Assembly (NCBI GenBank): GCA_934157235.1 | Contig: CAKPHH010000001.1 | Span: forward strand, 310,001-374,000 | Length of the DNA stretch: 64,000 nt | Origin: an uncultured Bacilli bacterium | GTDB taxonomy: Bacteria; Bacillota_I; Bacilli_A; RF39; UBA660 | Direction: 5' to 3' | In this document: one piece after another, positions 25,947 to 35,476 of the stretch | Numbering within the stretch: position 1 is the stretch's first letter | How the letters are laid out: every line of letters starts with the position of its first letter | Notes under the pieces: model-generated | Seen by the model: the letters and a program-made list of their open reading frames with translations, nothing else | The model's database searches: none | What the model was told of the DNA's origin: nothing | Position numbers and translations under genes: made by a program

Positions 25947-27648
25947 CTTCAGCCTCTTGTAACTTCTTAAAATCTATTTTTCCCATTAAAGTCTTAGGTA
26001 AACTCTTTCTATATACAAACTCATGAGGAATAGAATAAACTGCTAAATTCTTTTTACAATGTTCCTTTATACTACCCTTTACACTAATTGGACTATATCC
26101 ATCTTTCAAAACTATATAGGCTTTAGGTACTTCTACCTTATAAGGATGAGGAACTCCAATAACACTACAATTTAACACCGCCGGATGCTCCTCAATTACC
26201 TTTTCAATATAACTAGGATAAACATTATAACCCGAACTAATAATCATTCTCTTTAATCTTTGTCTATAATAAATGATTCCATTCTCATTCATCATACCAA
26301 TATCCCCAGTATGTAACCAAATCATACCATCTTTATGTTTTTGTAGCATCTCATTAGTTTCTTTTTCATTATCTAAATAGCCAAGCATAACAGTAGGTCC
26401 CGCTACACATATTTCGCCATCCTCTCCATACTTGACTTCTTCTTGTGTTCCCGGTTTAACTATTTTTATATAGTTTCCTGGAAAAGGTATTCCAATACTT
26501 CCATCTCGATAAGCATCACCAAACGACAAAGCAACAGCCGCTAAAGCTTCAGTCATTCCATATCCTTGACTAACTTTAACCTTGCTACCATGACTAAGTA
26601 AAAAGCCATTAATTCGTTCTGACAAATTACTAGATAAAGAATCTCCTCCCGAAATAACATACTTTAACATACTAAGATCTAACTTTTTATTCTTTGTCTT
26701 AGTCAAAGCCTCATACAAAGTAGGAACTCCACATATAACATTTGGACGATACTTTTCAAGTAACTCATCAAACCTCTTCGCATTAAATTGTGGTACCAAA
26801 ATAACTTCACATCCTAAGCCAAACGGAATGTGAAAAGAAACTCCCAGTCCAAAACCATGAAATATTGGCATTATTCCTAATACCTTATCTCGAGGCTTCA
26901 AATCCTTGAAAATTACTTTTGCTTGTAAAGCTAAAGCATTAAAATTTCCATTAGATAACACAATACCCTTAGGCTTACCTGTCGTCCCACCAGAATGAAG
27001 TATTACTGCTGGATCTTCTGCTTTACAAGAAATAGGATTTTCACTTTCAAAATAACTTCTAATAATAAAATCATTCCAATAAGTATATAACTTACTTCTC
27101 CTAGCCTTCTTCATTTTCCAAGTCTTAATCTTATATCCAAAATGCATAGGAGGAAGCATCGAATTATTAACCGGAGCAACTACAACTTTACATACATTTG
27201 TCTCATTAATAATATTTTTGACCTTTTCATAACAAAAATCAACCATTACCAAGTACTTACTCTTTGTACTATTTAAATAATCCTTAATCTCTTTCTCACC
27301 AGACAAAGGATGAATCATATTACTAATAGCCCCTATTTTACTAACAGCATAAAAACTAATTAACCCTTCCGGAGTATTAGGCATACATATTGTCACAACA
27401 TCTCCTCTTTTTACTCCAATACTAGAAAAAGATAATGCCGCTCTATCAATTCTTCTTAAAAACTCTTTATAACTAAAAACTCTTCCATAATAATTAACTG
27501 CCGGATAATTCATATTATTAAGAGCACTTCTTTTAAACATTTCATAAATAGAAATATCTTCTACCTTAAATTTTAATTCTTCTTTTTTATAATATTTTTT
27601 CCAAGGAACTTTTACTGATTTTTGTCTCAATAAGTCAACAACATTCAT
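25933..27648 (-). CDS. AMP-forming acyl-CoA ligase/synthetase (second copy)
   Basis: The 571-residue protein activates a carboxylic acid, probably a fatty acid, as acyl-AMP and then thioester. Motifs: HSGGTTGKPKGI (P-loop), SQGYGMTEA (A5), WLHTGDIGMM with the hinge after YRQRLKRMIISSGYN, and the catalytic lysine in KTLMGKIDF. It is collinear with the copy at 28260. Fatty acids from the host could feed PlsC enzymes through such ligases; acyl-ACP or acyl-CoA as product is not decidable. Overlap of 14 nt with the downstream plsC. Confidence 0.9.
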   Translation of the reverse strand: MNVVDLLRQKSVKVPWKKYYKKEELKFKVEDISIYEMFKRSALNNMNYPAVNYYGRVFSYKEFLRRIDRAALSFSSIGVKRGDVVTICMPNTPEGLISFYAVSKIGAISNMIHPLSGEKEIKDYLNSTKSKYLVMVDFCYEKVKNIINETNVCKVVVAPVNNSMLPPMHFGYKIKTWKMKKARRSKLYTYWNDFIIRSYFESENPISCKAEDPAVILHSGGTTGKPKGIVLSNGNFNALALQAKVIFKDLKPRDKVLGIMPIFHGFGLGVSFHIPFGLGCEVILVPQFNAKRFDELLEKYRPNVICGVPTLYEALTKTKNKKLDLSMLKYVISGGDSLSSNLSERINGFLLSHGSKVKVSQGYGMTEALAAVALSFGDAYRDGSIGIPFPGNYIKIVKPGTQEEVKYGEDGEICVAGPTVMLGYLDNEKETNEMLQKHKDGMIWLHTGDIGMMNENGIIYYRQRLKRMIISSGYNVYPSYIEKVIEEHPAVLNCSVIGVPHPYKVEVPKAYIVLKDGYSPISVKGSIKEHCKKNLAVYSIPHEFVYRKSLPKTLMGKIDFKKLQEAEDEEE

Positions 27649-27676
27649 TTAAAATAACCTCCACACCAAAAGAAAA

Positions 27677-28273
27677 CTAATCTAAATTAGCTCTCATCAA
27701 CTTCTCTACTTCTTTTTCTAGTTTTTCATTAGCCTTAGCCAAATCATTGCCAACTTTAAATGGTTTTCCAAAACGGATTGTTAAATTTTTACTCCTAAAT
27801 TTATAATCTCCCGTAAGTCCAAAGGGTACTAATAAAGCTTCTGTTTTATGAGCCATCGAAACTGCGCCAAACTTAAAAGGCAACAAAAATTGATCAGTTT
27901 TATTTCTAGTTCCTTCTGGAAATAGTCCTAAAGCTTCTTTTTTCTTTAAAACATCAAGTGCGGCTCTAACCGCTTCATCATCCTTTTTACTTCTGTCAAC
28001 TGGAATGCAACCAACCATTCTAAAAAACCAAGCATGTCTTCCTTCAAAATATTCCTTCTTAGCCATATAATGAATAGTTCTCTTTGTCGCCATAATTGCT
28101 AGACATTGATCATATACATGCTTATGATTACCTACTATTAGTATTGCCCCTTCTTCTGGAATATTTTCTTTTCCAATAATTGTTGGTCTATACCAAAACT
28201 TAAATATCGGTACCAAAAGAGCCTTAAAAAATCTATAAGACCTCATCTTATCTGGTTCACTATTCTTCTTCAT
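27677..28273 (-). CDS. plsC: 1-acyl-sn-glycerol-3-phosphate acyltransferase (second copy)
   Basis: 198 residues with HX4D as GNHKHVYDQC and FPEGTRNKTD. The substrate pocket motif HYMAKKEYFEG and VGCIPVDRS match the copy at 25359 closely, while the copy at 29984 is more distant. It overlaps the upstream acs gene by 14 nt. Having three PlsC homologues in one operon suggests different acyl or lyso-lipid preferences, but the sequence does not show which. Confidence 0.92.
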   Translation of the reverse strand: MKKNSEPDKMRSYRFFKALLVPIFKFWYRPTIIGKENIPEEGAILIVGNHKHVYDQCLAIMATKRTIHYMAKKEYFEGRHAWFFRMVGCIPVDRSKKDDEAVRAALDVLKKKEALGLFPEGTRNKTDQFLLPFKFGAVSMAHKTEALLVPFGLTGDYKFRSKNLTIRFGKPFKVGNDLAKANEKLEKEVEKLMRANLD

Positions 28274-29987
28274 CTTTTACTGCTTCCTCCCTTAATTTCT
28301 TAAAGTCCACTTTACCAATTAAAGTCTTAGGTAAACTCTTTCTAAACTCAAATTCTTTAGGAATAGCATAACTTGCTAAATTCTTTTTACAATATTCTTT
28401 TATACTAGCCTTAACTGTTAAAGGATTATAATCATTCTTCAAAACGATAAAAGCTTTTGGCACTTCTACTTTATAAGGATGTGGTATTCCAATAACACTA
28501 CAGTTTAATACTGAAGGGTGTCCTTCAATAACTTCCTCAACATGACTAGGATAAATATTATATCCAGAACTAATAATAAGTCTTTTTAATCTTTGTTTAT
28601 AATAAAGAATACCATCACTATTCATCATACCAATATCCCCAGTATGAAGCCATACCATTCCATCTTTATGTATTTGTAACATCTCATTAGTTTCTTTTTC
28701 ATTATCTAAATACCCAAGCATAACTGTAGGGCCTGCTATACATATTTCTCCATCTTCCCCATAAGGAACTTCTTCTTGGGTCTCTGGAGTAACAATTTTT
28801 ATATAATTGCCTGGAAAAGGTATTCCAATACTATCTTCTCGGTAAGCTTTTCCATATGATAAAGCAACAGCTGCTAAAGACTCTGTCATTCCATATCCTT
28901 GACTAATCTTAATTTTAGCGTTATGTTCCTTCAAATAATGATTAACTCTCTTAATCAAACTACTAGATAAACTGTCTCCTCCTGAAATAGCGTACTTTAA
29001 GCCACTTAAATCTAGATAATCATTCTTCGTACTTGCTAAAGCTTCATATAATGTAGGAACTCCAAATATTACATTAGGTTTATATTTATCAAGTAATTTA
29101 TCAAACTTTTTAGCATTAAATTGAGGTACCATTACAAGTTCGCAACCTAAAATAAATGGTCCAATTGTTGAAACCCCTAAACCAAAGCCATGAAATATTG
29201 GCATTATTCCTAAAACTCTATCTCCCGGCTCTACGTCTGAAAATACTATTTTTGCTTGTTCTGTTAAAGCATTAAAATTTCCATTAGATAAAATAATTCC
29301 TTTAGGTTTACCAGTTGTTCCACCAGAATGTAGTATTACTGCTGGATCATCCTTAGAGATTTTTATATTAAAAGTATGATTATATCCAACAGCTTTCTTT
29401 AAAAAATCATTCCAATATAAATAAGCTTCACTCTTTAATGGTCTCTTAACTTTAAATCCTTGACTAAATTGATAGCCAACTCCCATAAAAAAAGGCATAC
29501 TATCTCTTGCTGAAACCACAATAGTCTTATATACGCTAGTTTCCTTAATGATATTCTTAACTTTTTCATAACATAAATCAATCATTACTAACATCACACT
29601 ATTTGTACTAAGCAAATACTCCTTAATCTCAATCTCTCCAGATAAAGGATGAATCATATTACAAATAGCTCCTATTTTATTAAGAGCATAAAAAGAAATC
29701 ATTGCCTCAGGTGTATTAGGCATACATATCGTAACAATATCTCCTCTTCTTACTCCTTGACTTCTAAAAGCGAGTGCCGCCTTATCTACATTATTTAAAA
29801 ACTCACGATAAGTAATCCTCTTTCCAAAATAATTAATTATTGGTCTACTCTCATATTTTAACACTGCTTCTTTTAAAACTTCATACATTGATGTATCTGG
29901 TACTTTTAACTTTAAATCTTCTTTTGTATAAAACTTGTCCCAAGGTGTCTTAATTAATTTTTGTTTTATTAAATTAATAATATTCAA
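28260..29987 (-). CDS. AMP-forming acyl-CoA ligase/synthetase (first copy)
   Basis: 575 residues with HSGGTTGKPKGI, SQGYGMTES, WLHTGDIGMM, YKQRLKRLIISSGYN and KTLIGKVDF, i.e. a complete ANL adenylating enzyme. The start codon is TTG at 29987, set by GGAGG 7 nt upstream, and it overlaps the stop of the first plsC by 4 nt (TTGA). It is alignable over the full length with the ligase at 25933, differing mainly at about residues 175-205. The two are recent but not fresh duplicates. The likely role is activation of fatty acids for the phospholipid pathway. Confidence 0.9.
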   Translation of the reverse strand: MNIINLIKQKLIKTPWDKFYTKEDLKLKVPDTSMYEVLKEAVLKYESRPIINYFGKRITYREFLNNVDKAALAFRSQGVRRGDIVTICMPNTPEAMISFYALNKIGAICNMIHPLSGEIEIKEYLLSTNSVMLVMIDLCYEKVKNIIKETSVYKTIVVSARDSMPFFMGVGYQFSQGFKVKRPLKSEAYLYWNDFLKKAVGYNHTFNIKISKDDPAVILHSGGTTGKPKGIILSNGNFNALTEQAKIVFSDVEPGDRVLGIMPIFHGFGLGVSTIGPFILGCELVMVPQFNAKKFDKLLDKYKPNVIFGVPTLYEALASTKNDYLDLSGLKYAISGGDSLSSSLIKRVNHYLKEHNAKIKISQGYGMTESLAAVALSYGKAYREDSIGIPFPGNYIKIVTPETQEEVPYGEDGEICIAGPTVMLGYLDNEKETNEMLQIHKDGMVWLHTGDIGMMNSDGILYYKQRLKRLIISSGYNIYPSHVEEVIEGHPSVLNCSVIGIPHPYKVEVPKAFIVLKNDYNPLTVKASIKEYCKKNLASYAIPKEFEFRKSLPKTLIGKVDFKKLREEAVKDEEE

Positions 29988-30556
29988 TTAAATTCCTCCA
30001 ATTTTTTAGAAATCTCATCTCTTAATTTCTTATTTTCCATCTCTAAGTCACTACTAATTTTTCTACTCTTTAAAAATTCAATACTAATACTTTTTCCAAT
30101 AATATTATATTTTCCTTTAATAACAAAAGGTACTATCACACTATCAGTATCATTACTCATCTTAACCGCCCCTATTTTAAATGGCATTAAAATATCATCT
30201 GTTCTATTAATAGTCCCTTCTGGAAAAATACCAACAACTTCTCCCTTTCTAAGTTCTTCTTTGGCACTCTTTAAAGAGTCCCCATCATGTATTTTTCTAT
30301 TAACTGGAATACAGCCCATATTTCTAACGACTACTCCTTCAATCCCTTTAAATAACTCAATCTTAGTCATAAAATGAATTTTTCTAGGAACAATCGCAAT
30401 AAGTAATAAAGGATCTAACCATTTCGTATGATTTCCTGCTAAAACGATAGAACCCTCTTCCTTTATATTTTCTCTTCCCTTTACCTTAGGATGAAAAAAC
30501 AAAAAGACCATAATTCTTAAAAATCCTCTAATTATATTATAAAACAAATTATTCAT
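29984..30556 (-). CDS. plsC: 1-acyl-sn-glycerol-3-phosphate acyltransferase (first copy)
   Basis: First gene of the plsC-acs-plsC-acs-plsC operon. 190 residues with GNHTKWLDPLLL (HX4D) and FPEGTINRTD, where Ile replaces the usual Arg of EGTRN. This and the changed VVRNMGCIPVNRK segment set it apart from the two other copies. The N-terminal part is a hydrophobic membrane-contacting helix (FYNIIRGFLRIMVFLFFHPK). It is coupled to the next gene by a 4-nt TTGA overlap. Confidence 0.92.
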   Translation of the reverse strand: MNNLFYNIIRGFLRIMVFLFFHPKVKGRENIKEEGSIVLAGNHTKWLDPLLLIAIVPRKIHFMTKIELFKGIEGVVVRNMGCIPVNRKIHDGDSLKSAKEELRKGEVVGIFPEGTINRTDDILMPFKIGAVKMSNDTDSVIVPFVIKGKYNIIGKSISIEFLKSRKISSDLEMENKKLRDEISKKLEEFN

Positions 30557-30602
30557 ATTTTTCTCCTACATTATAAATTATATACCAAAGAAGAAAAAAT
30601 TC

Positions 30603-30637
30603 AAAATAAAAAATCATCAAGAGTAATTACTTGATGA
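30603..30637 (-). terminator. Intrinsic terminator after murI
   Basis: TCATCAAG (30614-30621) pairs with CTTGATGA (30630-30637), then TTTTTTATTTT on the minus strand. It ends the NAD/murI operon. Confidence 0.85.
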
Positions 30638-31355
30638 CTTCTTCCTTCGTAAGTGAATTATATATTACTATTTTTCTATCTCTCTTTTCACTTAAATGTT
30701 CCTTATTTTCTAATTGTCTTTTAACCTCTAAAGAAACACCTCTTGCTCCATCTATTAAACTAACATCTGGCATCTCTTTAAGTATTTCTTCTTTTATAAA
30801 TGGATAATGTGTACATCCTAAAACTATCGAATCTATATTTTTATCTTTATACTCTGAAAATGTATTTTTCAAAATCTCCTCTATTTCTTCTTTATCTTTA
30901 ACTTCTATTGCTCTCGCCAGTCCCGGACAAGAAACTAAATAAATATTTTGATCTCTTCTTTTATTATCTCTTATAAGTTCGCTAGTTCTCTCAGACTCTA
31001 TTGTAGCTGGAGTAGCCATTACTAAAGTATTTTTAAATTCTCTATCGCAAGCCACTTTAATAGCTGGCACTGTTCCTACAAAAGTAATATCTTGATACTT
31101 TTCTCTTAAATACTTCATACATCTCGTAGTAGCCGTATTACAAGCAATAACAATTAACTTACATCCTTTATTAATTAAATAATCAACTACTTCTGAAGTA
31201 ATTTTAAATAACTCCTCATCACTTTTTTCTCCGTATGGATTATTTAAACTATCTCCATAATAGTAAAAATCTTCATTAGGTAATACTTTTTCTAATTCAC
31301 TAAGTATACTTAAACCTCCAATACCCGAATCAAAAACTCCTACTTTAAAGTCCAT
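30627..31355 (-). CDS. murI: Glutamate racemase
   Basis: MurI makes D-glutamate for peptidoglycan. Both catalytic cysteines are present (VIACNTATT and VLGCTHYPF), as are the N-terminal VGVFDSGIGGLSIL and the YYGDSLNNPYGE motif. The start at 31355 (MDFKVGVF) has AGG 9 nt upstream; two earlier Met codons are less likely. It is the last gene of the NAD operon, 10 nt after nadK, with no obvious functional link to NAD. The protein is 242 residues, slightly short but complete. Confidence 0.95.
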   Translation of the reverse strand: MDFKVGVFDSGIGGLSILSELEKVLPNEDFYYYGDSLNNPYGEKSDEELFKITSEVVDYLINKGCKLIVIACNTATTRCMKYLREKYQDITFVGTVPAIKVACDREFKNTLVMATPATIESERTSELIRDNKRRDQNIYLVSCPGLARAIEVKDKEEIEEILKNTFSEYKDKNIDSIVLGCTHYPFIKEEILKEMPDVSLIDGARGVSLEVKRQLENKEHLSEKRDRKIVIYNSLTKEEVIK

Positions 31356-31365
31356 AAACATCATC

Positions 31366-32166
31366 CTATCTTAAAAATTTATCTCCTATCTTCTTCGTAA
31401 AATTATAATCATTCATACGAAGAATCTTAATAATCTTCTTATCAATAAATGTCTCAATCTGATAAACATCATCATAAACATGATTAGCTCCATCGATTGT
31501 TATAACTAAATTTCTCTTATCTACTTTCGGTATTAAACTAATTATCTTGTTAGAAGGCACAATAACTGAATTAACTATATTACGATAACTCTTATTATTC
31601 ATTGGCGCAATAGGAGTTATTTGTAATGTATGAAAAGTATTATAAACGATACTTCCCCCTAAACTATAATTATAAGCCGTTGATCCAAATGAAGTCGCAA
31701 CCAATAGCCCATCTCCTACAAATTCTTCTAATAAACTATCATCTATTTTTACTTCTAATTTTGACACTGTTAAATCCTTATCTCTAACAACAATCTCATT
31801 TAAAGCAAAATGCTTAGAAATACTATCTTTTGTCCTAATTTCAATCTCTTGAATACCTATCTTTTCATGTTTAAATGTCGATAAGTTAATTTCTCTTACA
31901 AAGTCATCAATAGCCTCTACGGAAACATCCTGCGCAAATCCTAACGTTCCAACATTAACACCTACGTAGTAGCAATCACTATTAAAATTACTACTCGTAA
32001 CCATCCTAAGAAAGGCTCCATCTCCACCAATCGCAATTCCTAAATCAAAATCCTCATCAACTATTAAAAAATCATTCTCTAAAAGTTTCTCTCTAACAAT
32101 ATCGCTAACACTCTTTGATTTTAAATTATCATTAACAAATAATTTTACTCTATTAATTTCTCTCAT
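31366..32166 (-). CDS. nadK: NAD kinase
   Basis: NadK phosphorylates NAD to NADP. The signature GGDGAFLRMV (GGDG motif) and the NE motif (ALNEIVVRD) are present, with the Gly-rich VGDGLLVATSFGSTAYNYSLGG strand and ITPIAPMNN. At 266 residues it is the common short bacterial form. It lies 2 nt after the NrtR-like gene, so the whole NAD pathway from nicotinamide to NADP is encoded by one transcript here. Confidence 0.94.
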   Translation of the reverse strand: MREINRVKLFVNDNLKSKSVSDIVREKLLENDFLIVDEDFDLGIAIGGDGAFLRMVTSSNFNSDCYYVGVNVGTLGFAQDVSVEAIDDFVREINLSTFKHEKIGIQEIEIRTKDSISKHFALNEIVVRDKDLTVSKLEVKIDDSLLEEFVGDGLLVATSFGSTAYNYSLGGSIVYNTFHTLQITPIAPMNNKSYRNIVNSVIVPSNKIISLIPKVDKRNLVITIDGANHVYDDVYQIETFIDKKIIKILRMNDYNFTKKIGDKFLR

Positions 32167-32168
32167 AA

Positions 32169-32990
32169 CTACCTCTTATATTTAAATAATACTGATGGTC
32201 TATGTCCTCCTCCAGTTCGCATCTTCTCACTCTTCACAACCTTATCAGCAATAATTCTTCTAAAGGCTGGATCCAATAGCTTCTTATTTAAAATTACTTC
32301 ATATACTTGTTGTAACTCTCCTAAAGTAAAATACTCTGGCATCATATTAAATACTATATCTGTATAATTAACTTTATTCCTTAATCTCTCAATTCCTGCA
32401 AGTATTACAATCGAATGATCAAATGCTAAAGGTGACTTAGACATATCTTTAAAACTATATCTATCAGTTGTCTTATCTCTTAATTTTTTACTTATCTTTA
32501 AAGATAAACTTTCTTCACCATTATCTAAAGTAATCTCTACTATATTACCAGTTTCTTCATATAAAACAACATCAAACCAACTAGCATTCTTATTAATCTT
32601 TTCATCTAATCTATTCTTATCAACTAAAGCAATATATGAAGTGGATACAACTCTCATTCTAGGATCCCTATCAAGTCCATCAAAAGTATACAATTGTTCC
32701 AAATAGATATTTGATAGATTAGTCTCATTCTTTAAAACTCTTCTTGCACACTCTTCTAAAGTCTCACTCTTAACATCTAAAAATCCTCCTGGTAAACACC
32801 ATTGATCTTTATATGGATAATCATTTCTTTTCACCAGCAAAATACTCATCATCTTTTTACTAGTCTTACGATAATTACTACTTTCTTGATCAGATACACT
32901 AACTAATAAAATATCCGCTGTCATCGATAATTTTTCAAATCTATCTGAATTATAATTCTTTAAAAATTCTTCTTCACTTCTATATTCCAT
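32169..32990 (-). CDS. nrtR: NrtR-like transcriptional regulator (Nudix plus winged helix)
   Basis: The 273-residue protein has an N-terminal Nudix fold (residues about 30-160) and a C-terminal winged helix (TLGELQQVYEVILNKKLLDPAFRRII). That is the NrtR architecture; such regulators bind ADP-ribose and repress NAD genes. The Nudix box is degenerate: GGFLDVKSETLEECARRVLK, where the RExxEE core reads RVLKNE, so the catalytic glutamates are mostly lost. This agrees with a sensor and not an enzyme. It lies within the operon it probably controls; three palindromes are found at 38.0-38.1 kb. Confidence 0.85.
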   Translation of the reverse strand: MEYRSEEEFLKNYNSDRFEKLSMTADILLVSVSDQESSNYRKTSKKMMSILLVKRNDYPYKDQWCLPGGFLDVKSETLEECARRVLKNETNLSNIYLEQLYTFDGLDRDPRMRVVSTSYIALVDKNRLDEKINKNASWFDVVLYEETGNIVEITLDNGEESLSLKISKKLRDKTTDRYSFKDMSKSPLAFDHSIVILAGIERLRNKVNYTDIVFNMMPEYFTLGELQQVYEVILNKKLLDPAFRRIIADKVVKSEKMRTGGGHRPSVLFKYKR

Positions 32991-33005
32991 ACTAAAACCT
33001 CTATC

Positions 33006-33479
33006 TTATTTTATTATTTCTCTAATCATTTCACAAATCTTTGCAATGACTAAATCCTTATTCTTACTTCTACTCTCACAAACAGCCTCAATCTTTTCTC
33101 TATAATATTTATCCTCTCTCTTATCAAAAATACTAATAAAAACAACATTATCTTCTCCAAAAGGATTATTCTTATCAACTCTATTTAACTTTCCTGTAAT
33201 TCCAACACCAAGATCACTATGTGAAAAATTGCTTATATTTAAAGCCATACTATCGGAAACTTCAAAACTATAAACAGAATACTTATCAATTATCTCTTCA
33301 GGAACTCCCATTCTAATCTTATATTCATTAGAATAAGTAACTGCACTAAACTTTAAAATATCACTAGCCCCTTCAATATTCGTAATACTATTTGCAAAAC
33401 CTCCCCCAGTACAAGACTCCATTGAAGCTATCGTTATATTTTTATCTATTAATTCATTAACTAAATTCCTAATTTCCAT
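33006..33479 (-). CDS. pncC: CinA C-terminal / nicotinamide-nucleotide amidohydrolase
   Basis: 157 residues corresponding to the C-terminal domain of CinA only. PncC deamidates NMN to NaMN and recycles the pyridine ring. The motif ASMESCTGGGFANSITNIEG with the nucleophile Ser, and the YSNEYK and GVGITGKL segments fit the family. The neighbours nadD and nadE would use its product, so the amidase role is favoured over a competence role. There is no N-terminal molybdopterin-type CinA domain here. Confidence 0.88.
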   Translation of the reverse strand: MEIRNLVNELIDKNITIASMESCTGGGFANSITNIEGASDILKFSAVTYSNEYKIRMGVPEEIIDKYSVYSFEVSDSMALNISNFSHSDLGVGITGKLNRVDKNNPFGEDNVVFISIFDKREDKYYREKIEAVCESRSKNKDLVIAKICEMIREIIK

Positions 33480-33502
33480 AATATCACCATCTCCATTATA
33501 CC

Positions 33503-34072
33503 TTAATATAATTCATTTTGCATTATATACTTATAAATTTTCTTATCAATATACTTAAATACTTCTAAACTTTTTTCTCTAATTAATTTCCTTATCACAG
33601 TCGAAGAAACATCCTCTTCCACTATATCTGTAACAATAATATTTTTACTCTTATATTTATCAAGTAACTTATCTATGTCAATACCATCTCTCTTAATAAC
33701 TAAAATATGATAAGTATCTAAAATATATTTATAATTATTCCAAGTATCTAACTCCTCTAAATTATCACAGCCACATATAAAATAAATTTCATCATTCGGA
33801 TAAATTTTCTTAAAATAATCAAGTGTTTTAGCCGTATTGGAAATATTTTGAACTTCATACAAAGAAACATCTAAATTCCTTTTACTCTTAGTTAATATCT
33901 TAAGCATATCAACTCTTTTTTCTCCTTCGATTAAATCTTTCTTCTTATAAAAGTTCCCTGTCGGTACAAATATAACCTTATCAAGATATTTCTTCATAAT
34001 TAATTCCTCTGCTATTTTAAAATGCATCTTATGTGGTGGATTAAAACACCCTCCAAAAATACCAATCTTCAT
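33503..34072 (-). CDS. nadD: Nicotinate-nucleotide adenylyltransferase
   Basis: NadD joins NaMN and ATP to deamido-NAD. The start MKIGIFGGCFNPPHKMHF has the GGxFNPPHxGH nucleotidyltransferase motif with Lys replacing the usual Gly between H and M/H. The ISSTVIR-like motif reads DVSSTVIRKLI near the C-terminus. The start at 34072 is chosen to begin with this strand. At 189 residues it has the normal length. It is between nadE and pncC in the operon. Confidence 0.93.
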   Translation of the reverse strand: MKIGIFGGCFNPPHKMHFKIAEELIMKKYLDKVIFVPTGNFYKKKDLIEGEKRVDMLKILTKSKRNLDVSLYEVQNISNTAKTLDYFKKIYPNDEIYFICGCDNLEELDTWNNYKYILDTYHILVIKRDGIDIDKLLDKYKSKNIIVTDIVEEDVSSTVIRKLIREKSLEVFKYIDKKIYKYIMQNELY

Positions 34073-34128
34073 AATATCCCATCCATTCCTTAATATTTTC
34101 CACTCTAAAACACTTAACAATTCAAAAA

Positions 34129-34878
34129 CTATCTTCTATATGTTGGAGTCTTAAACTTATGTTGATTCTTCTCATGTAAATTTTTAATTATTTTAGCCGA
34201 AGTCTCATCAATACTTACACCCTCCATATAATCAGCAATCTCTCTATACTTAACACCTAACTTCTCCTCATCACTTAAAGAAGATAAACCATCATCTGGT
34301 ACCTTATATAAAACCTGACTTGGTACGCCAATTATTTCACCAATCTTTATAACCTCATCTACTGTAAAGTCAGCTAGTACGGAAATATCTTGTACTGAGT
34401 CACCACCTTTTGTAAAATATCCAACATATAACTCACATTTATTTGAAGTTCCTGCTACTAGATATTCTCCCTTATTAATAGCACTAAACATTGCCGCAAA
34501 ATAATATAAAGTTGCCATTCTAAGTCTTGGCTTTAAATTAATATCACTATTTACTAACTTTCCTTCAGAAACTTCAATCATCTCTTTTACTTGTCCTTTA
34601 AACGAATCAAATACTTCACTCAAGTCAAAATTATATAATTTAAACCCAAACTTCTTTGAAACTTCTAAAGCATCATTTCGATCACTTTTTCTAGAGTGAC
34701 ATGGTAAGGTAACTCCAATAACATTTTCCTTACCCAAGGCCTTTGTAAATAACCCAGCAACAACTCCCGAATCTTTTCCTCCCGATATTCCAATAATGGC
34801 TCCTTTTAAATTATTTTTCTTATAATAATCTCTAATAAATTCAATAATTCTCTCTACTTCTTTTTTAGCATCAAACAT
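34129..34878 (-). CDS. nadE: NAD synthetase, ammonia dependent
   Basis: NadE amidates deamido-NAD. The PP-loop SGGKDSGVVAGLF is intact, and GTSNKCELYVGYFTKGGDS contains the usual substrate-contacting block. The protein has 249 residues and no glutaminase domain, so it uses free ammonia. It overlaps the upstream Nudix gene by 8 nt. C-terminal HKFKTPTYRR is a typical ending of bacterial NadE. Confidence 0.95.
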   Translation of the reverse strand: MFDAKKEVERIIEFIRDYYKKNNLKGAIIGISGGKDSGVVAGLFTKALGKENVIGVTLPCHSRKSDRNDALEVSKKFGFKLYNFDLSEVFDSFKGQVKEMIEVSEGKLVNSDINLKPRLRMATLYYFAAMFSAINKGEYLVAGTSNKCELYVGYFTKGGDSVQDISVLADFTVDEVIKIGEIIGVPSQVLYKVPDDGLSSLSDEEKLGVKYREIADYMEGVSIDETSAKIIKNLHEKNQHKFKTPTYRR

Positions 34879-35476
34879 TTCTACTTCTCTCCTTTACATA
34901 AGTTTTAGCCTTTTCCATCGTAAGTAATGAATTAGCACCCTTTATATAACCTAACTTTATAAGTTCCATAGCCTCATCCAAACTACATTCAAAATATCTA
35001 ACAAATTCTCCCTTATCTAACTTTTGCTTTCTCATCCTTTTACAACCAATCGCTATAAAAGCATGATTCATTGCCTCAATACAACCTTCATCCTGATAAA
35101 AACTAAGTAATTCTTTGCATTCTTCACTTGCATAGCCAGTTTCTTCTAATAGTTCTCTTCGTGCCGTCATTTCTGGAATTTCTCCATCTTCAATATAGCC
35201 AGCTGGTAGACTAATTCCTACTCCTTCTCTTGTAAAAACTCTTGGTTCAACAATCAGTAAAACATTATTATCTACTGTTAACGGAAAAATTATTGCCGCT
35301 CCTCCATTTTTACCATTCTTTAAAACTTTTTCTCTTCTAATAACCTTCCCATTTGCAAGAGTAAAGTCATAGCCTTCCGCTGTTATGAAGCCGCAACTAG
35401 TTTCTACTTTTTCTCGTTTAATAGTTTGAAACTCCCTAATATAACTATTTAACTCTTCTAATTTTTCCCTTCGCAT
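34871..35476 (-). CDS. Nudix hydrolase (ADP-ribose pyrophosphatase type)
   Basis: 201 residues with a canonical Nudix box: GYIEDGEIPEMTARRELLEE followed by TGY, with all catalytic glutamates. The N-terminal strand pattern and the position in an NAD operon point to ADP-ribose or a related NAD-derived nucleotide as substrate. It contrasts with the NrtR-like protein of the same operon, whose box is degenerate. If it hydrolyses ADP-ribose it would remove the NrtR ligand (inference). It overlaps pncB by 19 nt and nadE by 8 nt. Confidence 0.87.
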   Translation of the reverse strand: MRREKLEELNSYIREFQTIKREKVETSCGFITAEGYDFTLANGKVIRREKVLKNGKNGGAAIIFPLTVDNNVLLIVEPRVFTREGVGISLPAGYIEDGEIPEMTARRELLEETGYASEECKELLSFYQDEGCIEAMNHAFIAIGCKRMRKQKLDKGEFVRYFECSLDEAMELIKLGYIKGANSLLTMEKAKTYVKERSRNV

